Source: Achromobacter xylosoxidans (GTDB lineage Bacteria; Pseudomonadota; Gammaproteobacteria; Burkholderiales; Burkholderiaceae_B). From it: DNA of 64,000 nt. The position numbers and the translations under genes are program-made. Shown here piece by piece: positions 47,301-55,478 of the stretch (its first letter is position 1; each line of letters begins with the position of its first letter). The stretch is taken from assembly GCF_002192695.1 (NCBI RefSeq), contig NZ_MTLG01000094.1:1-64000 (forward strand). The letters run 5' to 3'. A model generated the notes under the pieces. It saw nothing but the letters and a program-made list of their open reading frames with translations. It did no database searches and was not told the origin of the DNA.

Positions 47301-47800
47301 CCGCCATTGGCACCTTGTCGCATGCCTGGCTCGCGCGCATCGGCCAGGACGGCGTGCACGCCTGGTCCGCCGACGCGCTGGCCCAACGCCAGCCCGCCAT
47401 GCGCCGCCAGCTGACGCGCGCAGGCATTCCCGCCAGCCAGGCCGACGCCGCCTCCGAAGCCGTGCTCGAAACCCTGCAAGCCACCCTGGCCGACGAACGC
47501 GGCCTATGGCTGCTGTCCCAATCCGGCGCCCGCCGCGAATGGCCCCTGATAGACGCCGCCGGCAAGGTATCCGTGATCGACCTGGCCCTCAGCACCGAAG
47601 ACGGCTGGCTCATCGTGGACTACAAGACCGGCCGCCCGCACCCTGGCGAAACTCCCACCGCCTTCGCCACCCGCATGCGCCAACGCCACGGCGATCAACT
47701 GCTGCGCTACTGCGCCCAAGTCACGGCCCTGGACGGCCGCACTGCACGCGCCGCCCTGTACTTCCCAAGAGCACGTGCCTGGATCGACCTGAAAGAATAA
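44345..47800 (+). CDS. UvrD-type helicase-nuclease, AddA-like
   Basis: An 1151-residue superfamily 1 helicase with a C-terminal RecB-like nuclease, the AddA type. Walker A is QAPAGSGKTELL (about 29-40), the Walker B part is LLIDEFQDTSQTQLDLL, later motifs include GDPMQSIYRFR and IMTMHKSKGLQFE. The nuclease motif is LIVDYKTGRPHPGE near 1088. With the preceding AddB-like protein it would process double-strand DNA ends for recombination. It overlaps that gene by four bases. Confidence 0.9.
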   Translation: MTMAEQERLPHDHVARADALDPARSFLVQAPAGSGKTELLTDRILALLATVNRPEEIVAITFTRKAASEMHARVLSKLRRGLDAPPEAMHERRSWELARAALARNDEQGWHLLDHPARLAIRTIDSFCAGLVRSMPWLSELGGMPEITDDARAQYEAAARATLDLADDYEAVRILLKHLDVDVQAAKEAIADMLGQRDQWLPLLRHGSDREGMEAMLAEAIGEDLDALSEAMPYGWAEALCGPARLAAANLQDGEAENKLLALLDWTEEPPPDADALELWQAVAHLLLTGTGTLRKTVNKNQGFPAKCAHKEPFVAWLEAADPDAVWVRRLHAVRDVPAPHFTDAQWEVLGAQLMTLALAVAQLRLRFADTGEVDFIEIAQRAAAALGSADDPGELLLKLDASIRHLLIDEFQDTSQTQLDLLRTLTSGWQQGDGRSLFLVGDPMQSIYRFRKAEVGLFLEVADIGVGELQPDFLNLTDNFRSQAGIVEWVNQSFAQLLPRRSDAAAGAIAYSPSTAFHEALPEPAVRFHPAWSREGAAPAETQAEDIAVALVRQALIDHKGAKHPVAVLVRARSHLGNLTRRLAQEGIRCRAVDLVPLALRPVVADLVQLVRALSHPGDRLAWLSVLRAPYCGLTLTSLQRLFGDDHITPVPVLLERALRIAPQTAPAAAASAPQGSLFDAAPAAPDTPSAQSVLGADEFERLRQVAGILLDKRNASGAMPFAAWVESLWRRLGGPALYAGLSVANDAESLFQLVERLAPHGAIDVAALDAGIARLFAAPDAADEDTGAVEIMTMHKSKGLQFETVILYGLHRAPRGDQAPLVRFEQSGGRVLFGPVKPRAETEADPLSRYLGAREARRASYEIDRLLYVAATRARKRLHLVGHVSVDEASGQVKTPSSASLLGRLWPCLAIPAPPSLDGETMAQEADGPEWQGEPLRRVDRAGLAQLAGMADVAVSPGFGATARGSWGDGGEHPAWQLEAGYDAAIGTLSHAWLARIGQDGVHAWSADALAQRQPAMRRQLTRAGIPASQADAASEAVLETLQATLADERGLWLLSQSGARREWPLIDAAGKVSVIDLALSTEDGWLIVDYKTGRPHPGETPTAFATRMRQRHGDQLLRYCAQVTALDGRTARAALYFPRARAWIDLKE

Positions 47801-47816
47801 AGAGGGAAAGGGAATA

Positions 47817-47867
47817 GAGAGGCAAAGCGAAGAGAGAGGCAAAGCGAAGAGAGAGGCAAAGCGAAGC
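47817..47867. repeat. 17-bp tandem repeat, three copies
   Basis: The unit GAGAGGCAAAGCGAAGA occurs at 47817-47833, 47834-47850 and, with the last base changed, 47851-47867. It follows the helicase-nuclease stop by 16 bases. The unit is short and direct with no spacers, so it is not a CRISPR array. Confidence 0.9.
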
Positions 47868-47912
47868 GAGCCGAAAGGACCAGCGAAGCGAAGTCCCAAC
47901 CCCCTCCCCCTC

Positions 47913-47934
47913 GGGGGGAGGGCTGGGGAGGGGG
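47913..47934 (+). other. G-quadruplex motif
   Basis: Four G runs with tiny loops: G6-A-G3-CT-G4-A-G5. C-rich DNA just upstream (47900-47909) can instead pair with the last two G runs to form a 10-bp hairpin. It lies about 75 bases before the SRP RNA. Confidence 0.6.
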
Positions 47935-47951
47935 CCCACATACAGCCCCCC

Positions 47952-48022
47952 GGGGCCCGCCAACCAAGATTCGAGCAAGCAAGCGAAGCGCAGCTCTGCT
48001 AGAATCTTGGTTGGCGGGCCCC
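47952..48022. repeat. Perfect 21-bp inverted repeat over the SRP RNA start
   Basis: Bases 47952-47972 are the exact reverse complement of 48002-48022, with 29 bases between. The right arm contains most of the -10 box and the first 14 bases of the SRP RNA. The left arm is thus an inverted copy of the RNA start. Confidence 0.9.
48000..48005 (+). promoter_or_regulatory. -10 box of the SRP RNA gene
   Basis: TAGAAT lies four bases before the predicted RNA 5' end. No strong -35 hexamer is visible; the position would fall in the loop of the inverted repeat. Confidence 0.5.
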
Positions 48023-48111
48023 TCCGCATGGTTCGGCGGTGAACCTGGTCAGGTCGGGAACGAAGCAGCCATAGTCGTTTAGGGTCAGTGCCGGAGTAAG
48101 GCTCGCCAACC
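48009..48111 (+). ncRNA. ffs: Signal recognition particle 4.5S RNA
   Basis: The small bacterial SRP RNA, which binds Ffh and directs membrane proteins to FtsY. The ends pair as GGTTGGCGGGC (48009-48019) with GCTCGCCAACC (48101-48111). The conserved domain IV hairpin is seen as CAGGTCGGGAACGAAGCAG (48050-48068, in one run), including the GGAA tetraloop and the asymmetric AGCAG side. It lies just upstream of dnaX, the usual place in betaproteobacteria. Ends are estimated from the pairing. Confidence 0.93.
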
Positions 48112-48312
48112 GGATTCTTCAAGGCAACGCGTCATGACTATCCATGATGTCGTCGCTTTCAAGGGGGACGGGGTTATTTTCCAAGGATACGTTCCACGGG
48201 AATAAACCCGTCCCCTTTGCGTTTCAGGCCGCGCGGGGCATGGCTGTCATGCTTCTGCGCCGAACCCCGGAAGCTGGACCGGCCATTTCGGGCCAGCTTG
48301 CGAAACAGGCTC

Positions 48313-48318
48313 TACAAT
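48313..48318 (+). promoter_or_regulatory. -10 box candidate just before dnaX
   Basis: TACAAT with six bases to the dnaX ATG. As at xerD, this spacing suggests transcription starting at or next to the start codon; no ribosome site is present between. Confidence 0.4.
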
Positions 48319-48324
48319 CCACCC

Positions 48325-50487
48325 ATGACTTATCTGGTACTGGCCCGCAAGTGGCGGCCGAGATCGTTCGATACCCTCGTGGGACAGGATCACGTGGTGC
48401 GCGCGCTGACGCATGCGCTCGACACCCAACGCTTGCATCACGCCTGGCTGTTCACGGGAACCCGCGGGGTGGGCAAGACCACGCTCTCGCGCATCCTGGC
48501 CAAGTCGCTCAACTGCGAAACAGGCATCACTTCCAAGCCTTGCGGCGTCTGTCGCGCCTGCACGGAGATCGATGCCGGACGTTTCGTCGACTATCTCGAA
48601 CTGGACGCGGCCTCGAACCGCGGCGTCGAGGAAATGACGCAGCTGCTGGAACAGGCGGTATATGCGCCGGGCGCGGGGCGTTTCAAGGTCTACATGATCG
48701 ACGAAGTCCACATGCTGACCGGGCACGCGTTCAACGCCATGCTCAAGACGCTGGAAGAGCCGCCGCCGCACGTCAAATTCATCCTTGCGACCACCGACCC
48801 GCAGAAGATTCCGGTGACGGTGCTGTCGCGCTGCCTGCAGTTCAACCTGAAGCAGATGCCGGCCGACTCCATCGTCGGCCATCTGCAGGCCGTGCTCGGA
48901 CAGGAAGACGTGGGTTTCGAGGTGCCGGCCCTGCGGCTGATCGGGCAGGCGGCTTCGGGCTCCATGCGCGACGCCCTGTCGCTGACCGACCAGGCCATCG
49001 CCTACAGCGCCGGCAACCTGACCGAGGACGCCGTGCGCGGCATGCTCGGCACCATCGATCAGCGGCATCTGGTGCGCCTGCTGGATGCCTTGTCTACCGG
49101 CGACGCCAAGGGCGTGCTGGCGGTGGCGGACGAACTGGCCATCCGCGGCCTGTCGTATGCCGGCGCGCTGGCCGACCTGGCCGTGCTGCTGTCGCGCGTG
49201 GCCATCGAGCAGCGCGTGCGCGGCGTGACGCCGGCCGAGGATCCCCTGGCCGGCGACATCGCCCGGCTGGCGCAGGTCCTGCATCCCGACGCGGTGCAGC
49301 TTTTCTATTCGGTGGCGGTGCATAGCCGCAGCGAACTGACCCTGGCGCCCGACGAGTACGCGGGCTTCATCATGGCCTGCCTGCGCATGCTGGCGCTCAA
49401 TGGCGACGCCGGTCCGCAGACCGCGCTGGAAGCGCCTGCCGCGCCGGCCCGCCAGACGGCCGATGCAGCCGTGGCCGCCGCGCCTGTTGCCGCATCCGCG
49501 CCCCCGGTGGCGCAAGCCGAGCCCGCAACCGCACCGGTCCAGCCCGCTGCTGCGCCGGTTGCAGCGCCCGCGCCGGCTCCCGCGGTCCCGGCGCCGCCTG
49601 CGGCTGCGCAAGAGGCCGCAATGGCCGAATCAGCCGCTGCCGCACCTGCCGCTCCGGCGCCCGAATCTGTGCCCGCTGCCGCGGAACCCGAGCCCGCCGC
49701 CGTGGCGCAAGCCGATCAAGACGCCCAGGCCGGCAGCGTGCCGCCCTGGGAGGAACTGCCGGCCAATGCGCCGACAGCATCCGAATCCGACGCCGGCAAG
49801 ACCGCGGGTTCGGCCGCGCTGGCGGTCACGCCGGCCACCGCCGCGGCCATCGCGCCGGCGCCCCAGGCCGACGACGGCGAAGGCCCGCCCTCCTGGGTCG
49901 ACGAAGAAATCCCGTTCGAAGCCGAAGGCGGTTTCGCGCCGGACAACGGCTTTACGTCGGACCCCGACGACGATGATTTTGAAACCCTGGCCAGCGCGCC
50001 CTCGGCCATGCCGCCCGCCGCCGCGCCAGCCAGGCGCGAAGGTCCGGCGCCCGCGCGCAAACGGCAGTCGTCACGCGCCCGCCTGACGGACATGACTTCG
50101 GAAACCTGGCCCGAGCTGGCCGCGCGCCTGCCGGTCACCGGCCTGGCGGCGGAGCTGGCGCGCCAGAGCGCATGGGCCGGCGTGCAGGGCGATGCCGTCA
50201 TCCTGCGCGTGGCTGTCAAGACATTGGCCGAAAGCGAAAGCCGCGTCCGTCTGCAGACGGTGCTGTGCGAACATTTCGGGCAGGGCATCCGGCTGGACGT
50301 CGAGGTCGGCGTGACGGGCGAGGCGACGGCGCATGCCGTGGCCCAGGCCGAACGCGCCGCCCGCCAGCAGGCCGCGGAAGACGCGGTCGCAGTCGATCCT
50401 TTTGTACAGGCGCTCGTCGCCGATTTCGGCGGCCAAGTCGTGCCCGGCTCGATCCGCCACGTTGATTCCCCCGCCGCCGCTGCCTGA
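48325..50487 (+). CDS. dnaX: DNA polymerase III subunits gamma and tau
   Basis: A 720-residue clamp-loader subunit. Walker A GTRGVGKT (45-52), the zinc ligands C64, C73, C76 and C79, DEVHMLTGHAFNAMLKTLEEPP (in parts) and SRCLQF with the Arg finger are intact. After about residue 365 an Ala/Pro/Gln-rich linker of about 230 residues leads to a C-terminal tau-type domain. I did not see the A-rich frameshift site that makes gamma in E. coli. ATG 48325 begins the conserved MTYLVLARKWRP; the open frame extends upstream without family match. Confidence 0.96.
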   Translation: MTYLVLARKWRPRSFDTLVGQDHVVRALTHALDTQRLHHAWLFTGTRGVGKTTLSRILAKSLNCETGITSKPCGVCRACTEIDAGRFVDYLELDAASNRGVEEMTQLLEQAVYAPGAGRFKVYMIDEVHMLTGHAFNAMLKTLEEPPPHVKFILATTDPQKIPVTVLSRCLQFNLKQMPADSIVGHLQAVLGQEDVGFEVPALRLIGQAASGSMRDALSLTDQAIAYSAGNLTEDAVRGMLGTIDQRHLVRLLDALSTGDAKGVLAVADELAIRGLSYAGALADLAVLLSRVAIEQRVRGVTPAEDPLAGDIARLAQVLHPDAVQLFYSVAVHSRSELTLAPDEYAGFIMACLRMLALNGDAGPQTALEAPAAPARQTADAAVAAAPVAASAPPVAQAEPATAPVQPAAAPVAAPAPAPAVPAPPAAAQEAAMAESAAAAPAAPAPESVPAAAEPEPAAVAQADQDAQAGSVPPWEELPANAPTASESDAGKTAGSAALAVTPATAAAIAPAPQADDGEGPPSWVDEEIPFEAEGGFAPDNGFTSDPDDDDFETLASAPSAMPPAAAPARREGPAPARKRQSSRARLTDMTSETWPELAARLPVTGLAAELARQSAWAGVQGDAVILRVAVKTLAESESRVRLQTVLCEHFGQGIRLDVEVGVTGEATAHAVAQAERAARQQAAEDAVAVDPFVQALVADFGGQVVPGSIRHVDSPAAAA

Positions 50488-50532
50488 CGCGGCGGCTATC
50501 TCTCATTCCCCTCGTTCAAGGAAGCATCGATC

Positions 50533-50859
50533 ATGATGAAAGGACAACTGGCCGGCCTGATGCGCCAGGCGCAGCAAATGCAGGAAAACATGAAGAAGGC
50601 GCAGGACGCGCTGGCCGATATCCAGGTCGAAGGCGCCTCCGGCGGCGGCCTGGTCAAGGTCACCATGACCTGCCGCCACGACGTCAAGCGGGTCGCCATC
50701 GACCCGTCGCTGCTGGGCGACGACAAGGACATGCTGGAAGACCTGGTCGCCGCCGCGTTCAACGACGCGCTGCGCAAGGCCGAAGCCACCTCGCAGGAAA
50801 AGATGGCCTCGGTTACCGCCGGCATGCCGCTGCCCCCGGGCATGAAGCTGCCGTTCTGA
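50533..50859 (+). CDS. ybaB: YbaB/EbfC nucleoid-associated protein
   Basis: A 108-residue DNA-binding protein of the YbaB family, small homodimers that coat DNA. The N-terminal [21 protein letters not shown] helix (read in parts) and the later [19 protein letters not shown] strand are typical. It sits between dnaX and recR as in many bacteria, 45 bases after dnaX. ATG 50533 or 50536 may be used. Confidence 0.94.
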   Translation: MMKGQLAGLMRQAQQMQENMKKAQDALADIQVEGASGGGLVKVTMTCRHDVKRVAIDPSLLGDDKDMLEDLVAAAFNDALRKAEATSQEKMASVTAGMPLPPGMKLPF

Positions 50860-50878
50860 ACGCAGCCCCAAGGCCGCA

Positions 50879-51487
50879 ATGGACCCGCTACTGCCTGAAC
50901 CCGAGCCGCTCGTCTCGCTGATCGAGGCGCTGCGGCGCCTGCCCGGCGTGGGCGTGCGCTCCGCTCGGCGCATGGCCTATCACCTGCTGCAGCATGATCC
51001 GCAAGGCGCGGACATGCTGGGGCGGGCGCTGGCAGGCGCGGTGCATGACCTGAAGCATTGCGCCCGCTGCAACAGCTTCTCGGAAGAAGACGTCTGCGGC
51101 ACCTGCGTCAATCCCAAGCGCGATCCCTCGCTGCTGTGCATCGTCGAGACGCCGGCCGACCAGAACATGATCGAGTCCAGCCACGGCTATCGCGGCCTGT
51201 ACTACGTGCTGATGGGCCGGGTCGCGCCGCTCGAAGGGATCGGTCCGCGCGAGCTGGATTTCGAGCGGGTGATCAAGCGCGCGACCGACGGCGTGGTGCA
51301 GGAAGTCATCTTGGCCACCAACTTCACCGCCGAAGGCGAAACCACCGCCCACTTCCTGGGCGAAGCGCTGGGCGAACGCGGGCTGCGGGTCACGCGGCTG
51401 GCGCGTGGCGTGCCTGCCGGCAGCGAGTTGGAATACGTCGACGCCGGGACCATCGCCTGGGCCCTGATGGAGCGCAAGACCACCTGA
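50879..51487 (+). CDS. recR: Recombination protein RecR
   Basis: A 202-residue RecR, which acts with RecF and RecO to load RecA at gaps. It has a helix-hairpin-helix near [20 protein letters not shown] (in parts), the C4 zinc motif [16 protein letters not shown] (about 61-76), a TOPRIM segment [15 protein letters not shown] and [14 protein letters not shown]. It follows ybaB by 19 bases. Confidence 0.95.
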   Translation: MDPLLPEPEPLVSLIEALRRLPGVGVRSARRMAYHLLQHDPQGADMLGRALAGAVHDLKHCARCNSFSEEDVCGTCVNPKRDPSLLCIVETPADQNMIESSHGYRGLYYVLMGRVAPLEGIGPRELDFERVIKRATDGVVQEVILATNFTAEGETTAHFLGEALGERGLRVTRLARGVPAGSELEYVDAGTIAWALMERKTT

Positions 51488-51554
51488 TTCCGCAGTACCA
51501 GAACGCCTTGCCGGCAATGTATCGGCAACGGCAAAACAGTGAGGTAGACAAACC

Positions 51555-52814
51555 ATGTCAGCGCTGACCGGACTGAAGGTCCTGGAACTCGGCACGCTCA
51601 TTGCCGGCCCGTTCGCCGCGCGCATCTTCGGCGAATTCGGCGCCGACGTCATCAAGGTGGAGACGCCCCACGGGCCTGACGGCACGGGCGGCGGCGACCC
51701 CATCCGCAGCTGGCGCCATCTGCACGAGGGCAACTCCCTTTGGTGGACGGTGCAGGCCCGCAACAAGCAATCCATCGCACTCAACTTGAAAGACCCGCGC
51801 GCGCGCGAAATCGCCCGCAGGCTGGCGCTGGACGCCGACGTGGTGGTCGAGAACTACCGCCCGGGCGTGCTCGAGAAGTGGGGCCTGGGCTACGAACAGC
51901 TGCGCGCGATCAACCCCGCGCTCATCATGGTGCGGCTGTCCGGCTATGGGCAGACCGGTCCCATGAAGGACCAGCCCGGCTTCGGCGCCATCGGCGAATC
52001 CATGGGCGGGCTGCGCTACGTGTCGGGCCATCCGGACCGGCCGCCCCTGCGCGTGGGCATCTCCATCGGCGATTCCATCGCCGCCTTGCACGGCGTGATC
52101 GGCGCGATGATGGCGCTGCGCCACCGCGACGCCACCGGCGGGCGCTGGAACGGCAGGCAGGGCGCGGATTGCCAGGCGGGGCAGGGCCAGATGGTGGACG
52201 TGGCACTGTACGAGGCCGTGTTCAACATGATGGAAAGCCTGGTGCCCGAATACGACGTGGCCGGCGTGGTGCGCGAGCGCACCGGCGGCGCGTTGCCCGG
52301 CATCGTTCCCTCGAATACCTACACCACCCGCGATGGCCAGAATATCGTCATCGCCGGCAACGGCGACGCGATCTTCCACCGGCTGATGCGCGCCATCGGC
52401 CGCGACGACCTGGCCGCGGATCCGGGACTGGTGCGCAACGACGGCCGCGCCAAGCGCGTCGACGAGATCGACGGCGCCATCCAGCAGTGGTGCGGCGCGC
52501 GCGGCATCGAAGAGGCGCTGGGCGTCCTCAAGGGCGCCGACGTGCCGGTGGGCAAGATCTACAGCGTGGCCGACATGTTCAGCGATCCGCAGTTCCTGGC
52601 GCGCCGCATGATAGAGCAGCATCGCTTCCCCGACGGCACGCCGGTCAAGCTGCCGGCCGTGGTGCCCAAGCTGTCCGAGACGCCCGGCGAGACGCGCTGG
52701 GTGGGTCCGGTATTAGGGGAACATACCGAGGAAGTCCTGAAATCGCTGGGGTATGATTCAGCGGCTATAGAAGAGCTGGCAAAGACCGGCGCTATCGGTC
52801 TGCCCGACAACTAG
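51555..52814 (+). CDS. CaiB/BaiF-family CoA-transferase
   Basis: A 419-residue class III CoA-transferase. The N-terminal LKVLELGTLIAGPFAARIFGE and EFGADVIKVETP are family hallmarks, and the catalytic Asp is probably in QMVDVALYEAVF. These enzymes move CoA between carboxylic acids such as oxalate, carnitine or aromatic acids. It heads a plus-strand unit with a NitT/TauT-type ABC importer and a carboxymuconolactone-decarboxylase-like protein, which suggests uptake and CoA activation of one acid, identity unknown. Confidence 0.9.
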   Translation: MSALTGLKVLELGTLIAGPFAARIFGEFGADVIKVETPHGPDGTGGGDPIRSWRHLHEGNSLWWTVQARNKQSIALNLKDPRAREIARRLALDADVVVENYRPGVLEKWGLGYEQLRAINPALIMVRLSGYGQTGPMKDQPGFGAIGESMGGLRYVSGHPDRPPLRVGISIGDSIAALHGVIGAMMALRHRDATGGRWNGRQGADCQAGQGQMVDVALYEAVFNMMESLVPEYDVAGVVRERTGGALPGIVPSNTYTTRDGQNIVIAGNGDAIFHRLMRAIGRDDLAADPGLVRNDGRAKRVDEIDGAIQQWCGARGIEEALGVLKGADVPVGKIYSVADMFSDPQFLARRMIEQHRFPDGTPVKLPAVVPKLSETPGETRWVGPVLGEHTEEVLKSLGYDSAAIEELAKTGAIGLPDN

Positions 52815-52825
52815 GAGACAAGCAC

Positions 52826-53866
52826 ATGTCAGTCACTCGCCGTGATCTGCTCAAGATGGCCGGCGCCGCCGGCGTCATGGGCATGGCGCCCGCCATCGTG
52901 CGCGCGCAGAAGCTGGAGAAGACCAAGGTCCAGATCGCAGTCGGCGGCAAGCCGCTGATCTACTATCTCCCCCTGTCCATCGCGGAAGCCCGCGGCTACT
53001 TCAAGGACGAAGGGCTGGACGTCAGCATCGCGGACTTCGCGGGTGGCTCCAAGGCCTTGCAGGCCGTGGTGGGCGGCAGCGCCGACATCGTGTCGGGCGC
53101 GTTCGAGCACACCTTGTCCATGCAGTCCAAGGGCCAGGCCTATCGCGCCTTCGTGCTGCAGGGCCGCGCACCGATGATAGGCGTGGGCGTGTCCAAGAAA
53201 AACCTGCCCAACTACAAGGGCCCCGCCGACCTGAAGGGCAAGAAGATCGGCGTGACCGCGCCGGGCTCGTCCACCAACATGGTGGTCAGCTTCTTCCTCG
53301 CCAAGCATGGCCTGAAGGCGTCGGACGTCTCCATCATTGGCGTGGGCGCCGGCGCCGGCGCGGTGACCGCGCTGCGCAGCGGCCAGATCGACGCCATCTC
53401 CAATACCGACCCCGTGGTGTCGATGCTGGAAATGCCGGGCGACATCCAGATCATCGTCGACACGCGCACGCTCAAGGACACCAAGGACATCTTCGGCGGC
53501 AACATGCCGGCGGGCTGCCTGTATACGCCGCAAGCCTTCATCGACGCCAATCCCAACACCACCCAGGCCCTGGCCAATGCCCTGGTGCGCGCCGACAAGT
53601 GGATCCAGAAGGCCGGCGCCGACGAAATCGCCAAGGTCGTGCCGGAAACCTATCTGCTGGGCGATCCGGCCGTGTACAAGGCCGCCATCGCCAAGAGCCT
53701 GGAAGGCTTGTCGCCGGACGGCATGATTCCCGAGGATGGCGCGGCCACCGCGCTCAAGGCGCTGGCCGCCTACCAGGCGGATTTCGACGGTTCCAAGATC
53801 GATCCGTCCAAGGTCTGGACCAACGACTACGCGCGCCGCGCCAACGAGAAGTACCCCAATGGCTGA
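52826..53866 (+). CDS. NitT/TauT-type ABC binding protein
   Basis: A 346-residue periplasmic binding protein of the nitrate/sulfonate/taurine group. It starts with a twin-arginine signal (VTRRDLLKMAGAAGV, cleaved near AIVRAQ), so it is probably exported folded. The core has LPLSIAEARGYFKDEGLDVSI and the repeated GGSADIVSG-type binding loop. It follows the CoA-transferase by eleven bases and overlaps the ATPase start by eight bases. Confidence 0.92.
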   Translation: MSVTRRDLLKMAGAAGVMGMAPAIVRAQKLEKTKVQIAVGGKPLIYYLPLSIAEARGYFKDEGLDVSIADFAGGSKALQAVVGGSADIVSGAFEHTLSMQSKGQAYRAFVLQGRAPMIGVGVSKKNLPNYKGPADLKGKKIGVTAPGSSTNMVVSFFLAKHGLKASDVSIIGVGAGAGAVTALRSGQIDAISNTDPVVSMLEMPGDIQIIVDTRTLKDTKDIFGGNMPAGCLYTPQAFIDANPNTTQALANALVRADKWIQKAGADEIAKVVPETYLLGDPAVYKAAIAKSLEGLSPDGMIPEDGAATALKALAAYQADFDGSKIDPSKVWTNDYARRANEKYPNG

Positions 53867-54668
53867 AGCCGCGCTGTCGCTGGAAAACATCAGCTGCACC
53901 TTTGTCTCCCGCGACGACCGGTCGCAGCGCTACACCGCTGTCAGCGACACGACCCTGGCCATCGAGCCAGGCGAGTTCGTGTCGGTGGTGGGCCCGACCG
54001 GCTGCGGCAAGTCCACTTTGCTCAACGTCGGCGCCGGCTTGCTGGCGCCGTCCTCGGGGCAGGTGAAGGTGTTCGGGCAGCCGCTGTCCGGCATCAATGA
54101 GCGCGCCGGCTACATGTTCCAGGGCGAGGCCTTGCTGCCCTGGCGCAGTGCGCTGGACAACGTGGTGGCGGGCCTGGACTTTGCCGGCGTGCCGCGCCAG
54201 CAGGCGTTGGAGCGCGGCCGCGAATGGATGCGCCGCGTCGGCCTGGGCGGTTTCGAAGGCCGCTATCCGCACCAGATGTCGGGCGGCATGCGCAAGCGCG
54301 CGATGCTGGCGCAGACGCTGATCCGCGATCCCGACATCATCCTGATGGACGAGCCGTTCTCGGCTCTGGACATCCAGACCCGCCAGCTCATGGAGAACGA
54401 GGTCCTGGACCTCTGGATGGCCAAGCGCAAGGCCGTGCTCTTCATCACGCACGACCTGGACGAGGCCATCGCCATGAGCGACCGCGTGGTGGTGCTGTCG
54501 GCAGGGCCGGGCACGCACCCCATCGGCGAATTCGCCATCGACCTGCCGCGCCCGCGCGACGTGGCCGAAGTGCGCACGCATCCGCGCTTCGTCGAGTTGC
54601 ACGCCGCCATCTGGGGAGTGTTGCGCGAAGAAGTCTTGAAGGGCTATGCCCAACAGAAGCGAGCCTAG
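53859..54668 (+). CDS. NitT/TauT-type ABC ATPase
   Basis: A 269-residue ATPase. Walker A GPTGCGKST (about 45-53), Q-loop MFQGEALLPW, signature MSGGMRKRAML, Walker B IILMDEPFSALDIQTR and H-loop ITHDLDEAI are complete. ATG 53859 overlaps the binding protein stop by eight bases. With its neighbours it forms a three-gene importer. Confidence 0.94.
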   Translation: MAEAALSLENISCTFVSRDDRSQRYTAVSDTTLAIEPGEFVSVVGPTGCGKSTLLNVGAGLLAPSSGQVKVFGQPLSGINERAGYMFQGEALLPWRSALDNVVAGLDFAGVPRQQALERGREWMRRVGLGGFEGRYPHQMSGGMRKRAMLAQTLIRDPDIILMDEPFSALDIQTRQLMENEVLDLWMAKRKAVLFITHDLDEAIAMSDRVVVLSAGPGTHPIGEFAIDLPRPRDVAEVRTHPRFVELHAAIWGVLREEVLKGYAQQKRA

Positions 54669-54671
54669 GCC

Positions 54672-55466
54672 ATGCCCAAACTGATCAAACCCGGTTCGGC
54701 CAGCCTGCGCTTCTGGCAGTTGCTGTTGCTCGTCATCATTCTTCTCGTTTGGCATTTCGCCTCGCGCGATCCCAAGGTGGCCTTCTTCTTCGGCGAACCG
54801 TTGAAGGTGTGGGGCCGCATCTGGGCCTGGTTCGTGACCAACGCCGACATCTACACCCATCTGGGCGTGACGCTGACCGAGACCGTGCTGGCCTTTTTCA
54901 TCGGCACCATCGCCGGCCTGGCCTTCGGCTTGTGGCTGGGCCTGTCGCCCGGCGCCAGCGCGATCCTCGATCCCTACATCAAGGCCGCCAACTCGATGCC
55001 GCGCGTCATTCTGGCTCCCATCTTCGGCATGTGGTTCGGCCTGGGCATCTGGTCCAAGGTGGCGCTGGCCGTGACGCTGGTGTTCTTCATCGTGTTCTTC
55101 AACGTCTACCAGGGCGTGCGCGAAGTCAGCCCGACCTTGCTGGACAACGCCAGGATGCTGGGCGCGCGCAGGCGCCAGCTGTTGCGGCACGTGTACCTGC
55201 CTTCCGCCACCAGCTGGGTGTTTTCCAGCCTGCATACCTCGGTGGGCCTGGCCTTCGTGGGCGCGGTGGTGGGTGAATACCTGGGCTCGGCCAGCGGCGT
55301 GGGCTACCTGATCCTGCAGGCCGAAGGCACCTTCGATGTGAACACCGTGTTCGCGGGCATCATCGTGCTCACGGCGTTTGCGCTGGTGCTGGACGCCGTC
55401 GTCGGCATGGGCGAAAAGCGGCTGATGAAATGGCAGCCCAGGTCCGGCGAAACCGAAAAGATCTGA
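54672..55466 (+). CDS. NitT/TauT-type ABC permease
   Basis: A 264-residue inner-membrane permease with about six membrane segments. The cytoplasmic EAA loop is LDNARMLGARRRQLLRHVYLP (in parts, about 157-177). It starts three bases after the ATPase stop. The last part carries a typical VGYLILQAEGTFDVNTVFAG stretch. Confidence 0.93.
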   Translation: MPKLIKPGSASLRFWQLLLLVIILLVWHFASRDPKVAFFFGEPLKVWGRIWAWFVTNADIYTHLGVTLTETVLAFFIGTIAGLAFGLWLGLSPGASAILDPYIKAANSMPRVILAPIFGMWFGLGIWSKVALAVTLVFFIVFFNVYQGVREVSPTLLDNARMLGARRRQLLRHVYLPSATSWVFSSLHTSVGLAFVGAVVGEYLGSASGVGYLILQAEGTFDVNTVFAGIIVLTAFALVLDAVVGMGEKRLMKWQPRSGETEKI

Positions 55467-55478
55467 CCGGAGTTTTCC

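Noticed and set aside
47817..47867. CRISPR array
   Set aside because: The 17-bp units are directly adjacent without spacers, and no cas genes are present.
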